NCBI GenBank assembly: GCA_964655065.1
Contig: CAZZLC010000007.1
Coordinates: 123,044 to 187,043, forward strand
Direction of reading: 5' to 3'
Source: DRPG01 sp964655065
GTDB lineage: Bacteria > Myxococcota_A > UBA796 > GCA-2862545
Length of the DNA stretch: 64,000 nt
Each line of letters opens with the position of its first letter. Position 1 is the first letter of the stretch. This document shows, piece by piece, positions 33,836-42,550 of the stretch. Below the pieces are notes generated by a model that was not told where the DNA came from, did no database searches, and worked only from the letters and a program-made list of their open reading frames with translations. The position numbers and the translations under genes are program-made.

Positions 33836-36800
33836 ATGGCGCGCATCTTCATCTCCCACGCGAGTGCCAACGATGCGCACGCGTTGGCCATCCACGACTG
33901 GCTGTCGGAGGAGGGCTGGGGTGGCGCCGAGGACCTCTTTCTCGACATCCACCCCACCGGAGGCATCGCCGCCGGCGAGCGGTGGCTGACCGCCCTCGAG
34001 GAAGCGGCCACGCGCTGTGAGGCCGTCCTCTTCCTGGTCAGCGAGGCGTGGCTGGCGTCGAAGTGGTGTCTCGACGAGTACCACCTCGCCGCGAGGCTGC
34101 ACAAGAAGCTGTTCGCGCTGCTCGTCGAGGAGCTCCCGCTGTCCCGCCTTCCCGGGGGACTCGCGGACCAGTGGCAGGTCGTGCGGCTCTACAGCCAGCC
34201 CACGACCCGGTTCTCGGTGACCCACCCCATCACCGACAAGCCCGACGTGGTGTACCTGGCCAAGGACGGTCTCGTGCGGCTGCAGCGGGGCTTGCTCAAG
34301 GCCGGCGTGGGTCCCGGGACGTTCCACCTCCAGGAGGACCCGGGCGGTCCCTTCGGCTACCGCTCCCCCTACCGGGGACTCGAGGCGCTCGACGTCGCCG
34401 ATGCCGCGGTGTTCTTTGGTCGCGAGGCCGACATCGTGCGAGCGCTCGATGTCCTGCGGGGGCTCGCCGAGACCCGGGACCGTCACTTGCTCGTGATCCT
34501 CGGGGCGAGCGGCGCGGGCAAGTCCTCGTTCCTCCGAGCGGGCATTCTGCCTCGGCTGCTGCGAGACGACGCGGCGTGGCTCTCCGTGCCACCCGTCCGT
34601 GCCGGCTTCGACGGAGCGCTCGACGGCGAAGAGGGGCTGGTCGCGAACCTCGAGCGCGTGAGGGAGCGCCTCGGAATCCCGCGGAGCCGCGCGGTGCTCC
34701 GGACCACCCTCGAGACCCGAGCGGGATTCCTCGAGGAGCTCGCGACGCTCCGACGCACCGCGGCAGACCGAGCCCTCCTCGATCCCGAGGCCCCCGCTCC
34801 CCGCATCGTGTGGGCGCTGGACCAGGCCGAGGAGCTCTTCGCCGGCGACGCGGGCCCCGATGCGGACCTCGCCCTCACGCGACTGCGCGAGTCCCTCGAG
34901 TCGGGTGACGCGGTGATGATCGCGACGATCCGCTCGGACAGCTACGCGCGGATGCAGCACGCGCCAGTGCTCCAGGGGCTCGCGCAGGATCCGTTCAGCC
35001 TGCTGCCCGTGCCTTCGGGCGAGGTGGCCCGGATCATCCGGGCTCCGGCGGAGGTGCTGCGCCACGCGGTCGGCACCGAGGCGCCGCAGTTCGCTCCCGA
35101 AGTCGTGGCGGCGCTCCAGGGGGAGATGGCCGGTGAAGAAGACGCCCTTCCGCTCCTCGCCTTCGCTCTGCAGCGGCTGATGCGAGACCACGTGCGATCA
35201 GGGTCGATCGACCTTCCCGCCCTCGAGAGCAGCGGCGGCGTGGCCGGCGCGATCCAGGCCGCGGCCGATGCCGCCCTCCGGCAGGTCGCGCCCGCCGCGA
35301 GCGTCGAAGAGCGCCGGTCCCTCGTTCGACGCAGCTTCGTTCCCCGGCTCGCGCGCGTGGACCGCGAGTCGAAGGCGTTCCAGCGTCGGGTGGCCCGGCG
35401 GGCCGACATCCTGGACCCGACCGCCGCCGCCCTGCTCGACGCCTTCGTCGATCGGCGCCTGCTCGTGCGCAAGGGCGACGGCGCAGAGGCGACCATCGAG
35501 GTCAGTCACGAGGCGCTGCTCCGTCGCTGGACGCTCCTCGTCGGACTGCTCGAGGAGGACCGGGACGCGCTGTCGATGCTCGACGGCGTGCTAGAGGCGG
35601 CCGAGGAGTGGTCCCAGGCGCCCGCCGGGCGACGAGAGGAGTTCCTCGTGCACCGTGGCTCGAGGCTCGCCGAGGCGGTGGCCCTCCGGCAGCGTGGCGC
35701 GGAGTGGTCGAGAGAGGTCGAGCCTGCTCGAGACTACCTCGACGCCGCGGTCGCGGCGGACGAGGCCGTGCAGGAACGCGAGCGACGGAGCTTTCAGCGA
35801 CGAAGGGCCCTGCAACGGGCGCTCGCCGGGCTGCTCGCGCTGTTGTTCGCGGGCGTGCTCGGGTTCGCGGGGCTGCTCGTGGTCCAGCAGCGGGAGCTGA
35901 ACCGCGAGACGTCGGAGGTGCTCGCCAACGCCGCCGAGCGTCAGATGGCGGCCGGGGAGCTCGACAGCGCCCTGCGGCTCGCGCTCGTCGCGAGCACCGA
36001 GGACTGGCTGTCGCCTCGCGCCGACAGCGTGGGCGCCGTGCTCGGAGAGGGCCTGCTCAAGCACCGGCGGATCATGAGCCGACAGCTGCCCGAGCGGGTC
36101 CGCGACTCTGTCCCCCTCGACGACGGGACCTTGTTCGTGCGCACGGACTCCAAGGTGTTCCGCTACGATCTGTCCACCGGTGACGTGCTCCTGGAGCTCG
36201 AGTTCCCCGAAGGCCTCGCCGTGGCGTACCTCCACACCGACACCACCGCGCTGGTCACCATCGACGAGGCGGGCGTGGTCCAGAACGTCGGCCTGCAGGC
36301 CGGCGAGACGCTCTGGGAGACCGAGCTCGACCTGCAGTCGCCCATCCGGACCGCGCTCCACACAGAGTCGGGCCAGGTTCTGGCCTGGCGAGCGTGGTCG
36401 AAGTCCGGCGACAGGGGACCTCTGGTCGTTCAATCCCTGGACCTCGCGACGGGTCGTGTCACTGGCCGCCTGTCGTTCCCGGAGCCCACCACGAACCTTC
36501 CCCTGGTGCGCCTCGTCGCCGGTGGAGACCGCTTCTTGGTCTTCGAGGAGACCGATGCGGGCGAGTCGCTCGAGGTCTGGCGACGGTCGCCCGCCCAGCT
36601 CGAGCTCGAGGTGCCCGTCCAGGACGTCCTCCACGTCGACCCGGGCTCCGGCAACGTGTTGATGGTGCGACCCGACGACACCATCGTCCTGCTCGACACG
36701 CGCTCGGGCGAGCGGCTCTACACCTTTCCCGAGGGTTGGAGCCGGCTGTCCGGCCGATCGATGGCGGGGGGCCGCCAGTGGCTGTCCCGCCAGGGCCGCC

Positions 36801-39037
36801 GCGGTTCCCTCGTCGACATGGCCTCGGGCGAGGTCGTCGTCGAGTTCGAGCTTCCGAACCGGATCGTCCAGCTGAGGCCCTTCCCGGACGAGTCCCGTCT
36901 CATGGTGACCACGGTGACCGACAATCCGGATTCCTTCGACTTCGGCGTCGTGACGCTGCCGGACATCGCGGCCTCGGTCTCTGCGCCGGCGCGCTCGGCT
37001 TCGCCGAGCGCGGAGCAGGCGACGAAGTCGACTGCCGGCCGAGACCGAGACCGCCCAGACATCGCAGTGCAGACCTTTCGCGTGAACGCGGAGATTCCTC
37101 GGGGCCTGGCCTCCCGCGGTGACGAGCACCACATCGTCCTGTGGTGGGACGACGCGGTGGGGATGGTGCACGACGACGAGGATCTCGGCACCCGGACGGC
37201 CATCGGGCGACCGATCCGGGGCGTCGAGCCGTTCGCGGACCACGTGCGCTTCCTCGCCTGGTCGAGCCGGTCCGGGACGGTGGACCTCCTCGAGGGCCAC
37301 GGGGACCGCTGGGGCCGCATCGAGCACGGCGAGCCCATCCGCAGCGTGGACCTGCTCGACGACGACACGCGCTTGCTCACGGTGGGGAACGGCAACAACC
37401 CCACCTGGCAGCTGTGGGACATCACCCTCGGTCAGCCGGAGGCCGCGGTGGACCTCGATCCCGGCTTCCCGGTGCGGCGGTTCCTCGAGGGCCGGGTGAC
37501 CGAGGACGGCTCGTGGCTGGTCACGCGAAGCAGCGACGGCAAGGTCCAGGTCTACGACATCGCGCGTCGGACCTTGTCCGGAGAGGTCGCGCTTCAGGCA
37601 CAGTTCCTCGACGCCGAGCTTCCCGGGGACGAGCTGCTGGTGGATCTCGGTGGCGATGCCGCCGTCTTCTCCGCCCGGACCGGGCGCGTCCGCACCACGC
37701 TCGGACCGTTGAGCCGACGCCAGTGGGTGAAGGCCCTCGACGGCGGGCGGGTCGCGATCTGGCGCAACGAGCCGTCGAGCGGGGAGGCAACCCAACGAGG
37801 AGCTGTCGACGTCTGGGACACCCGAACCGGAGAACGGGTCCAGCGCTTCGAGAGCGAGTCCGTGATCCGGAGGGTCGACCAGGTCGACGGAGGCGACGCA
37901 CTCATCATCGTCGGGTCCCTGGACGCTGCCGTCCTGTGGGACCCGGTCACCGGTACCGAGCTGGCCCGGTTTCCCCACCAGGCGGTCGGCCGCGCCATCG
38001 TCGATCCGGCGAGCGACCGCGTCGTCACGGTATCGGAGGTCAGCGACGGCGGGTACGGCGTCGAGACGGAGCTCGTGCTGTGGGAGGGCACCCCGGCCAG
38101 GGAGATCGGCCGCTCCAGCCTCGACGTCCGGCTCGCGGGCGTCGGCTTCGTGCCGGGCAGCGGCGAGGTCTTCGGATGGCCCGAGCTCGAGCCGGGCGGG
38201 ATCACCTCGGTCTACCTGTGGGACGCCGACCTCCGCTCGCGTCGGCGCCTCGAGCACGGCGATCCGCTCGGGGGGTTCCAGATCTTCGACGACGGCACGC
38301 GAGCGGTGTCCTGGAGCGCCAGCCAGGGCGGGCGTCGCGCCGTCGTGGTCTGGGATCTCGTGGAGGCACGCGTCCTGATGGAGCTCCCGCACGAGGACGG
38401 ACTGGACGACGTCGAGCGGTTCGCGGGTGACACCCGCTTGTTCACGATCACGAACAACAGCGACGTGCTCCGCATCTGGGACCTCCAGACCGGGGACCTG
38501 CTCACGGAGGCCACGCTGCCCCGACCCGAGCGACAGCTCATCGCGGGGACCCTGAACTACGAGCGCTTCCTCGACGACGCCCGCCTCATGATCTGGTCGG
38601 AGAACGACAAGGTCACGTTCGTGGACCTCGAAAGCGGGGAGCGGCTGTACGACGTCACGAATCCGCCCATGCGGCTCGCGAGCCTGCTCGACGACGGACG
38701 CACGCTGCTGACGGTGGGCGAGGACTCGGTTCGATTCACCAACCTGGGCGACCTCCACCCCCTCACCGCAGCGCGAGTCCCGGAGGTCGCTCGCGAGATC
38801 TGCCTCACGCGCCTCACCGGACGGTCGGGCTTCGAGGGATGGCCCCGGAGTCGAATCGCGCCGATCGACCGTCGGGCGACCCGGCTGCTCGCCCGCCGCC
38901 GCGTCCGGGACGTCTGCGCGCCCTTCCTCGCCACGAAGCCGCGACGCGGGAGCTCGTGGACCTCGATCATCGACTGGGTCGAGTCGCTCGACCTCCCCGA
39001 GCCAGGAGCGGCCTCCGGGGAAGCCCCGGTCAGGTGA
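33836..39037 (+). CDS. TIR - nSTAND NTPase - transmembrane - beta-propeller protein
   Basis: 1733 residues; ATG 33836 has GGAG five bases upstream. Residues 1-130 are a TIR domain: 'ARIFISHASANDAHALAIHDW' and 'SKWCLDEYH', with the W-C-x-x-E pattern placing a likely NADase Glu at 81. A 'SPYRGLEALDVADAAVFFGRE' segment introduces the nSTAND NTPase: Walker A 'GASGAGKSS' (Lys229), Walker B 'IVWALDQAEELF' (Asp329). A membrane helix lies at about 661-685, followed by 'EVLANAAERQMAAGELDSALRLAL'. About 1000 residues of beta-propeller-like repeats ('VYDIARRTL', 'VWDTRTGERV', 'IWDLQTGDLL') complete it. NTP-controlled NAD+ hydrolysis after propeller sensing is inferred; related architectures occur in antiphage proteins. 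Its last eight bases overlap the convergent acyltransferase gene. Confidence 0.87.
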   Translation: MARIFISHASANDAHALAIHDWLSEEGWGGAEDLFLDIHPTGGIAAGERWLTALEEAATRCEAVLFLVSEAWLASKWCLDEYHLAARLHKKLFALLVEELPLSRLPGGLADQWQVVRLYSQPTTRFSVTHPITDKPDVVYLAKDGLVRLQRGLLKAGVGPGTFHLQEDPGGPFGYRSPYRGLEALDVADAAVFFGREADIVRALDVLRGLAETRDRHLLVILGASGAGKSSFLRAGILPRLLRDDAAWLSVPPVRAGFDGALDGEEGLVANLERVRERLGIPRSRAVLRTTLETRAGFLEELATLRRTAADRALLDPEAPAPRIVWALDQAEELFAGDAGPDADLALTRLRESLESGDAVMIATIRSDSYARMQHAPVLQGLAQDPFSLLPVPSGEVARIIRAPAEVLRHAVGTEAPQFAPEVVAALQGEMAGEEDALPLLAFALQRLMRDHVRSGSIDLPALESSGGVAGAIQAAADAALRQVAPAASVEERRSLVRRSFVPRLARVDRESKAFQRRVARRADILDPTAAALLDAFVDRRLLVRKGDGAEATIEVSHEALLRRWTLLVGLLEEDRDALSMLDGVLEAAEEWSQAPAGRREEFLVHRGSRLAEAVALRQRGAEWSREVEPARDYLDAAVAADEAVQERERRSFQRRRALQRALAGLLALLFAGVLGFAGLLVVQQRELNRETSEVLANAAERQMAAGELDSALRLALVASTEDWLSPRADSVGAVLGEGLLKHRRIMSRQLPERVRDSVPLDDGTLFVRTDSKVFRYDLSTGDVLLELEFPEGLAVAYLHTDTTALVTIDEAGVVQNVGLQAGETLWETELDLQSPIRTALHTESGQVLAWRAWSKSGDRGPLVVQSLDLATGRVTGRLSFPEPTTNLPLVRLVAGGDRFLVFEETDAGESLEVWRRSPAQLELEVPVQDVLHVDPGSGNVLMVRPDDTIVLLDTRSGERLYTFPEGWSRLSGRSMAGGRQWLSRQGRRGSLVDMASGEVVVEFELPNRIVQLRPFPDESRLMVTTVTDNPDSFDFGVVTLPDIAASVSAPARSASPSAEQATKSTAGRDRDRPDIAVQTFRVNAEIPRGLASRGDEHHIVLWWDDAVGMVHDDEDLGTRTAIGRPIRGVEPFADHVRFLAWSSRSGTVDLLEGHGDRWGRIEHGEPIRSVDLLDDDTRLLTVGNGNNPTWQLWDITLGQPEAAVDLDPGFPVRRFLEGRVTEDGSWLVTRSSDGKVQVYDIARRTLSGEVALQAQFLDAELPGDELLVDLGGDAAVFSARTGRVRTTLGPLSRRQWVKALDGGRVAIWRNEPSSGEATQRGAVDVWDTRTGERVQRFESESVIRRVDQVDGGDALIIVGSLDAAVLWDPVTGTELARFPHQAVGRAIVDPASDRVVTVSEVSDGGYGVETELVLWEGTPAREIGRSSLDVRLAGVGFVPGSGEVFGWPELEPGGITSVYLWDADLRSRRRLEHGDPLGGFQIFDDGTRAVSWSASQGGRRAVVVWDLVEARVLMELPHEDGLDDVERFAGDTRLFTITNNSDVLRIWDLQTGDLLTEATLPRPERQLIAGTLNYERFLDDARLMIWSENDKVTFVDLESGERLYDVTNPPMRLASLLDDGRTLLTVGEDSVRFTNLGDLHPLTAARVPEVAREICLTRLTGRSGFEGWPRSRIAPIDRRATRLLARRRVRDVCAPFLATKPRRGSSWTSIIDWVESLDLPEPGAASGEAPVR

Positions 39038-39905
39038 GGGCGCGGAACTCCTCCGGCTCGAGCTCGTCGGGGAGTCGCGACGCGATCGCCGCGAAGGTCT
39101 TCTCGAGCACGGCCGTGGGGTCGCCGTCGGCGCCGACCGAGAGCGGCGGCGCGAACTTCAGCCGGATCGGGTGCGGCTCGAGCTCCGTCTCCTTGCTCAC
39201 CGGCATCACCTTCTCGGTGCCCCACAGCGCCGCGGGGACCACCTGGAGCCCATCGAGCCGGAGCCACCGGCGCATGCCGCGCTGAAACGGTCCGAGGCGC
39301 CCGGTGCGGCTCCGCGAGCCCTCGGGGAACACGAACCCCAGGTTGCCGTCCCGCATGGCCCCGTGGGCGGCATCCATGCTCTGCCGCGCCAGCGCGGCCA
39401 GATCGCGCATCTTCTCCCGCGTGCTCACCCCCGCGGGCTGGGGAACGGGAATGATGTGCATGCCGGAGCTCGCGAGACGACGGAACGGTGCCTCGAAGAC
39501 CTTGGGTCCGACCGCGACGGTCAGCTTGTTGGCGAGCTCGGTCGCCCCCGACCAGGCGAGCAACGAGTCGACGGCGTTCGCATCGGCGTAGGAGACGTGG
39601 TTGCAGAGCACCAGCGTGGGTCCACGCGCCAGCGCCACCTCGAGCCACTCGGTGCCGTCTACCCGCGGGTCCCCGAGGATGTCTCGACAGTAGGTTCGGG
39701 AGAGCGTCCGGCAGGGTTCCGACGCCGGATAGACCCGTGGTTCCTGGAAGTCCCCGAGGGCGATGCGCCGGATCTCGCCCCAGTCGTCATCGGTCCACTC
39801 GGCAAAGAGGGCGGCGAGCCGGCTCTGGCTCGTCGAGCGCCAGGGCTCCGCGATGAAGCTCGACAGCCACTTCGGAACCAGCATGGCGAGATCGGCGTTG
39901 CTCAA
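39030..39905 (-). CDS. Lysophospholipid acyltransferase family protein (PlsC-like)
   Basis: 291 residues from TTG 39905; an internal ATG at codon 8 is possible but has no better ribosome site. Acyltransferase motifs: I 'LVLCNHVSYADANAVD' (His and Asp catalytic dyad), II near 'HIIPVPQPAG', III 'GFVFPEGSRSRTG', IV 'GLQVVPAALWG'. It transfers acyl groups to lysophosphatidate-like acceptors at the inner membrane, although the N-terminal 80 residues differ from PlsC. The 3' end overlaps the TIR gene on the other strand by eight bases. Confidence 0.87.
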   Translation of the reverse strand: MSNADLAMLVPKWLSSFIAEPWRSTSQSRLAALFAEWTDDDWGEIRRIALGDFQEPRVYPASEPCRTLSRTYCRDILGDPRVDGTEWLEVALARGPTLVLCNHVSYADANAVDSLLAWSGATELANKLTVAVGPKVFEAPFRRLASSGMHIIPVPQPAGVSTREKMRDLAALARQSMDAAHGAMRDGNLGFVFPEGSRSRTGRLGPFQRGMRRWLRLDGLQVVPAALWGTEKVMPVSKETELEPHPIRLKFAPPLSVGADGDPTAVLEKTFAAIASRLPDELEPEEFRALT

Positions 39906-39990
39906 ACTCCCCAGCAGGGCGAGGGGGTCGACCGCGTCCAGGGGGGCCTCCGGAGGACTCGGGACGCGTCAGTGCGTCCGGGGGTGCAGT

Positions 39991-40584
39991 CTACCCGGGT
40001 CCGGGTGCCGCGTCGCCGTCACTGCCGACCCCGTGCACTTCGACCAGACTCCGGAAGCCGGGAAGCTGGTCCTCCATGAGACGCTCGATGCCGTTGCGCA
40101 TCGTGATCGTGGCCGACGGACAGCTGGTGCAGGCGCCCTCGAGCTCGACGAACACGTCGCCCTCGGGCTCCACGCGGACCAAGCGGATGTCGCCGCCGTC
40201 CATCTGGAGTGCGGGGCGAACCATGTCCTCGAGCAGCTCCTCGACCGCATCGAAGGACAGGCCACTCGCCGCGCTGGTAGGCAACTCGTGGACATCCGCG
40301 AGGCTCTCCGCCTCGTCGGTCGACGGCTCGGTCGGGTCGGCGGTGGGAAGGTCCCCGGGATCGGGGAACTCCAGGGGCTCGGGCGACGATGCTCGCGACT
40401 CGTGCGACTCGTGCGGCTCCCGCGACGCGGCGGGCTCGGGCGTCACGAGCGGAGGCGGCTCCTCGCCCGCGGGCGAGGTGCGGGGGGCCTGGAGCAACCA
40501 CGCCTCGAGAGCGTCGAGCGCCTTCGTGGCACGACGGCGGAGCGAGCTGCGCAGGCGGTCGGCAATGCGGCTGGTGATCGACAC
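39991..40584 (-). CDS. NifU C-terminal-domain Fe-S protein with disordered linker
   Basis: 197 residues; GTG start at 40584. Residues about 110-185 are the NifU-like domain: 'AVEELLEDMVRPALQMDGGDI' and 'VELEGACTSCPSATITMRNGI' with the CxxC cluster ligand pair. Residues about 30-105 are a Pro/Glu/Ser/His low-complexity linker including the small repeat 'EPHESHESRASSPEP'. The N terminus ('ITSRIADRLRSSLRRRATKAL') is basic and amphipathic. It functions in Fe-S cluster delivery; the linker-plus-amphipathic start is unusual and might tether it to the membrane. Confidence 0.85.
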   Translation of the reverse strand: MSITSRIADRLRSSLRRRATKALDALEAWLLQAPRTSPAGEEPPPLVTPEPAASREPHESHESRASSPEPLEFPDPGDLPTADPTEPSTDEAESLADVHELPTSAASGLSFDAVEELLEDMVRPALQMDGGDIRLVRVEPEGDVFVELEGACTSCPSATITMRNGIERLMEDQLPGFRSLVEVHGVGSDGDAAPGPG

Positions 40585-40653
40585 GGGATCCCCTGGTGCG
40601 GTGTCCTGGCGCCGTAACCTGCCACAGAGACCCCGTCTTCGATGGCTCGGCGG

Positions 40654-41403
40654 TCAGTCGAACACGAGGCGTATCGCGGTGAGGACGACCACCCCGGCCA
40701 CCGCCCACCGCACGAGGCGCGCTCCGCCAATCAGCGTCCAGCGCGCGCCGACGAACCCGCCGATGGCCGCCCCGAGCCCCATCGCGAGCCCCTCCCGAAG
40801 CACCACCAGTCCCTGGCTCAGGTACACGGCGAGGGACAACACGGTGAGTCCTCCCACGAACCCGACCTTTCTCCGGTTCGCGGCCGTGGCCTCCATCCCC
40901 CCCAGAACCACGAAGGTCGGCAGGAGAAGCAGCCCCACCCCCGCCTGGAGGAACCCGCCGTAGAGCCCGGCCACCACGAGCGCGGGCCACCGCCACGCCG
41001 ACGGCTCGCCGCGCTCCGACCACGCCGAGGGCTTGGCGAGGCTCACCCCGACCATCACCAGGAGCAGAGGCCCCAGGACCTTCGCGAAGGCGTCGGGGTC
41101 GACGGTCACCGCAATCCCCGCCCCGGCCACGGCCGAGACCGCCACGACCCCGAACTCGGGCCATCCCACGGCGCCGCTCGGCGGCTCGGCGTCACGGGGA
41201 GCCCACCACAGCGTGGCGAAGGCCACCGCACTCTGGGCGAGCACCCCCAGCCGGTTGGTGGCGTTCGCGACGTGAGGGGGGAGTCCCGCCCACACGAGCG
41301 CCGCCAAGGCGAGGAACGAGCCCCCGCCGGCGAGCGTGTTGACGATTCCGGCCGCGATCCCCGTCACGAACAGCGCGACGAGCACGCCGAGGTCACTGCT
41401 CAT
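40654..41403 (-). CDS. TSUP-family (TauE/SafE) membrane transporter
   Basis: 249 residues; ATG 41403 is preceded on its strand by a GGGG-containing weak site. About eight hydrophobic segments are arranged as two repeats, each beginning with the Gly-rich motif: 'GIAAGIVNTLAGGGSFLALAA' in the first half and 'GLYGGFLQAGVGLLLLPTFV' in the second, diagnostic of TauE/SafE sulfite/sulfonate exporters. It exports a small organic or sulfur anion. The frame continues upstream to 41610, but those residues are not membrane-protein-like. Confidence 0.87.
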   Translation of the reverse strand: MSSDLGVLVALFVTGIAAGIVNTLAGGGSFLALAALVWAGLPPHVANATNRLGVLAQSAVAFATLWWAPRDAEPPSGAVGWPEFGVVAVSAVAGAGIAVTVDPDAFAKVLGPLLLVMVGVSLAKPSAWSERGEPSAWRWPALVVAGLYGGFLQAGVGLLLLPTFVVLGGMEATAANRRKVGFVGGLTVLSLAVYLSQGLVVLREGLAMGLGAAIGGFVGARWTLIGGARLVRWAVAGVVVLTAIRLVFD

Positions 41404-41534
41404 GGTCAGCCCCCGGCCGGTCCCCCGATCGCATCCCTTCACTCGCCTCCGTCGCCGCCGATGGGACCGGCAGACAACCCAGTGCCCGTGGAGTAGCCCG
41501 GACCGCAGTGGCCTGGCTCGCCGCGCGAGGAACC

Positions 41535-42539
41535 GTGTCCGCCGCAGCTCACTCCGAACGCTCCCCCCAGGAGCCCGAGGATCCCGTCTCCGACCTGTCT
41601 CCGTCCCCATCGGCGAGCCTCGCCCCGGGCGACACGGTCGGTGCGTTGCGGGTGGTGCGCGTGATCGACCCCTGCGTCGCGCTGGCCATCGGACCCGAGC
41701 GGTCCCGGCCCGCGGTGCTCGTGCACTGGTCGGGGGCGACGGAGACAGACGCGCGCGCGCTCACCACCCCCCCGGACGCGCCCCGGCACCCCCACTGGCT
41801 GCCCATCCTGGACGTCGTCGAGCACGACGGGATCGTGCTCGTCCACGCCGCGGTGGCTGGCCCGACCCTCGAGACGTTCCGGCAGCGGCTCCACCTCACG
41901 CTCACTCAGGTGGACGCGCTGGCCCGACAGCTCATCGCGGCGGTGGAGTCCGCCCACCGACTCGAGCGGGTGGTCGGCGCCCTCGAGCCCCGCACCGTCT
42001 GGCTCGCCCGGGAGGGACACGACATCGCGCCCTACGTGGTCGGGGTGGGACTGACCGACGCGCTCCCCGAGCCGGAACGCTACGTCGTGGAGACGGTCTC
42101 GACCCCGTTCGTGGCGCCGGAGGTGCGCGACGGCCGCGTGCTGTCCCTGGCCGCGGATCGCTACGCGCTCGGCGCCGTGCTCCATCAGCTCGTCACCGGG
42201 CACGCTCCGGGACCTGGTGGGCCGACGGGCCTCGACGAGCTGCCCGAGCGCATGCGCCTGACCATCGAGGGGTGCCTCGAACCCGATCCCGCCGCACGAC
42301 CGCTCGACGTGCTGTCGTCCTGGACGAGAGGCCGCCCGATGCCCACCGGGGCCTGGGACAGCGACATGCTGGCCCGCTTGAACCGGCTGGGGCCCCACCT
42401 CCCACACGCCACCGTCGCCGATCCGCAACCCCGAGCGTCGTCGGCGCCGAACGCGGCCCCCGACTCCCGGCTCCCCGCGATCGCGACGGGGGCGCTCCTG
42501 GCCACGCTGGCCGGGCTCTCCGCCTGGTGCGCCGGGTAG
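41535..42539 (+). CDS. Hanks-type pseudokinase with C-terminal membrane helix
   Basis: 334 residues. GTG 41535 is preferred (GAGGA three bases upstream) over GTG 41508. The overall kinase fold is recognisable from 'TPFVAPEVRDGRVLSLAADRYALGAVLHQLVTG' (APE, the subdomain IX Asp and Ala-Leu-Gly helix) and 'CLEPDPAARP' (subdomain XI Arg). The catalytic HRDxxxxN is replaced by 'VGALEPRTVWL' and DFG by 'VGVGLTDAL', and there is no glycine loop or clear ATP-binding Lys. It is therefore almost surely catalytically dead. A final helix 'LPAIATGALLATLAGLSAW' anchors it. A regulatory scaffold is inferred. Confidence 0.72.
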   Translation: MSAAAHSERSPQEPEDPVSDLSPSPSASLAPGDTVGALRVVRVIDPCVALAIGPERSRPAVLVHWSGATETDARALTTPPDAPRHPHWLPILDVVEHDGIVLVHAAVAGPTLETFRQRLHLTLTQVDALARQLIAAVESAHRLERVVGALEPRTVWLAREGHDIAPYVVGVGLTDALPEPERYVVETVSTPFVAPEVRDGRVLSLAADRYALGAVLHQLVTGHAPGPGGPTGLDELPERMRLTIEGCLEPDPAARPLDVLSSWTRGRPMPTGAWDSDMLARLNRLGPHLPHATVADPQPRASSAPNAAPDSRLPAIATGALLATLAGLSAWCAG

Positions 42540-42550
42540 CGCGCGCTACC
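42535..42550. terminator. Perfect inverted repeat holding both stop codons of convergent genes
   Basis: GGTAGC and GCTACC (6 bp) flank GCGC, and the entire 16 bases are self-complementary. The left arm contains the pseudokinase stop TAG (42537-42539); the right arm contains the stop of the FG-GAP lipoprotein gene on the other strand (42546-42548). Only six bases separate the two genes, so this is the sole place for a bidirectional terminator. Confidence 0.45.

Noticed and set aside
35591..38758. Minus-strand ORF of about 1050 codons opposite the TIR-STAND gene
   Set aside because: Antisense shadow of the propeller region; no recognisable motif and no ribosome site.
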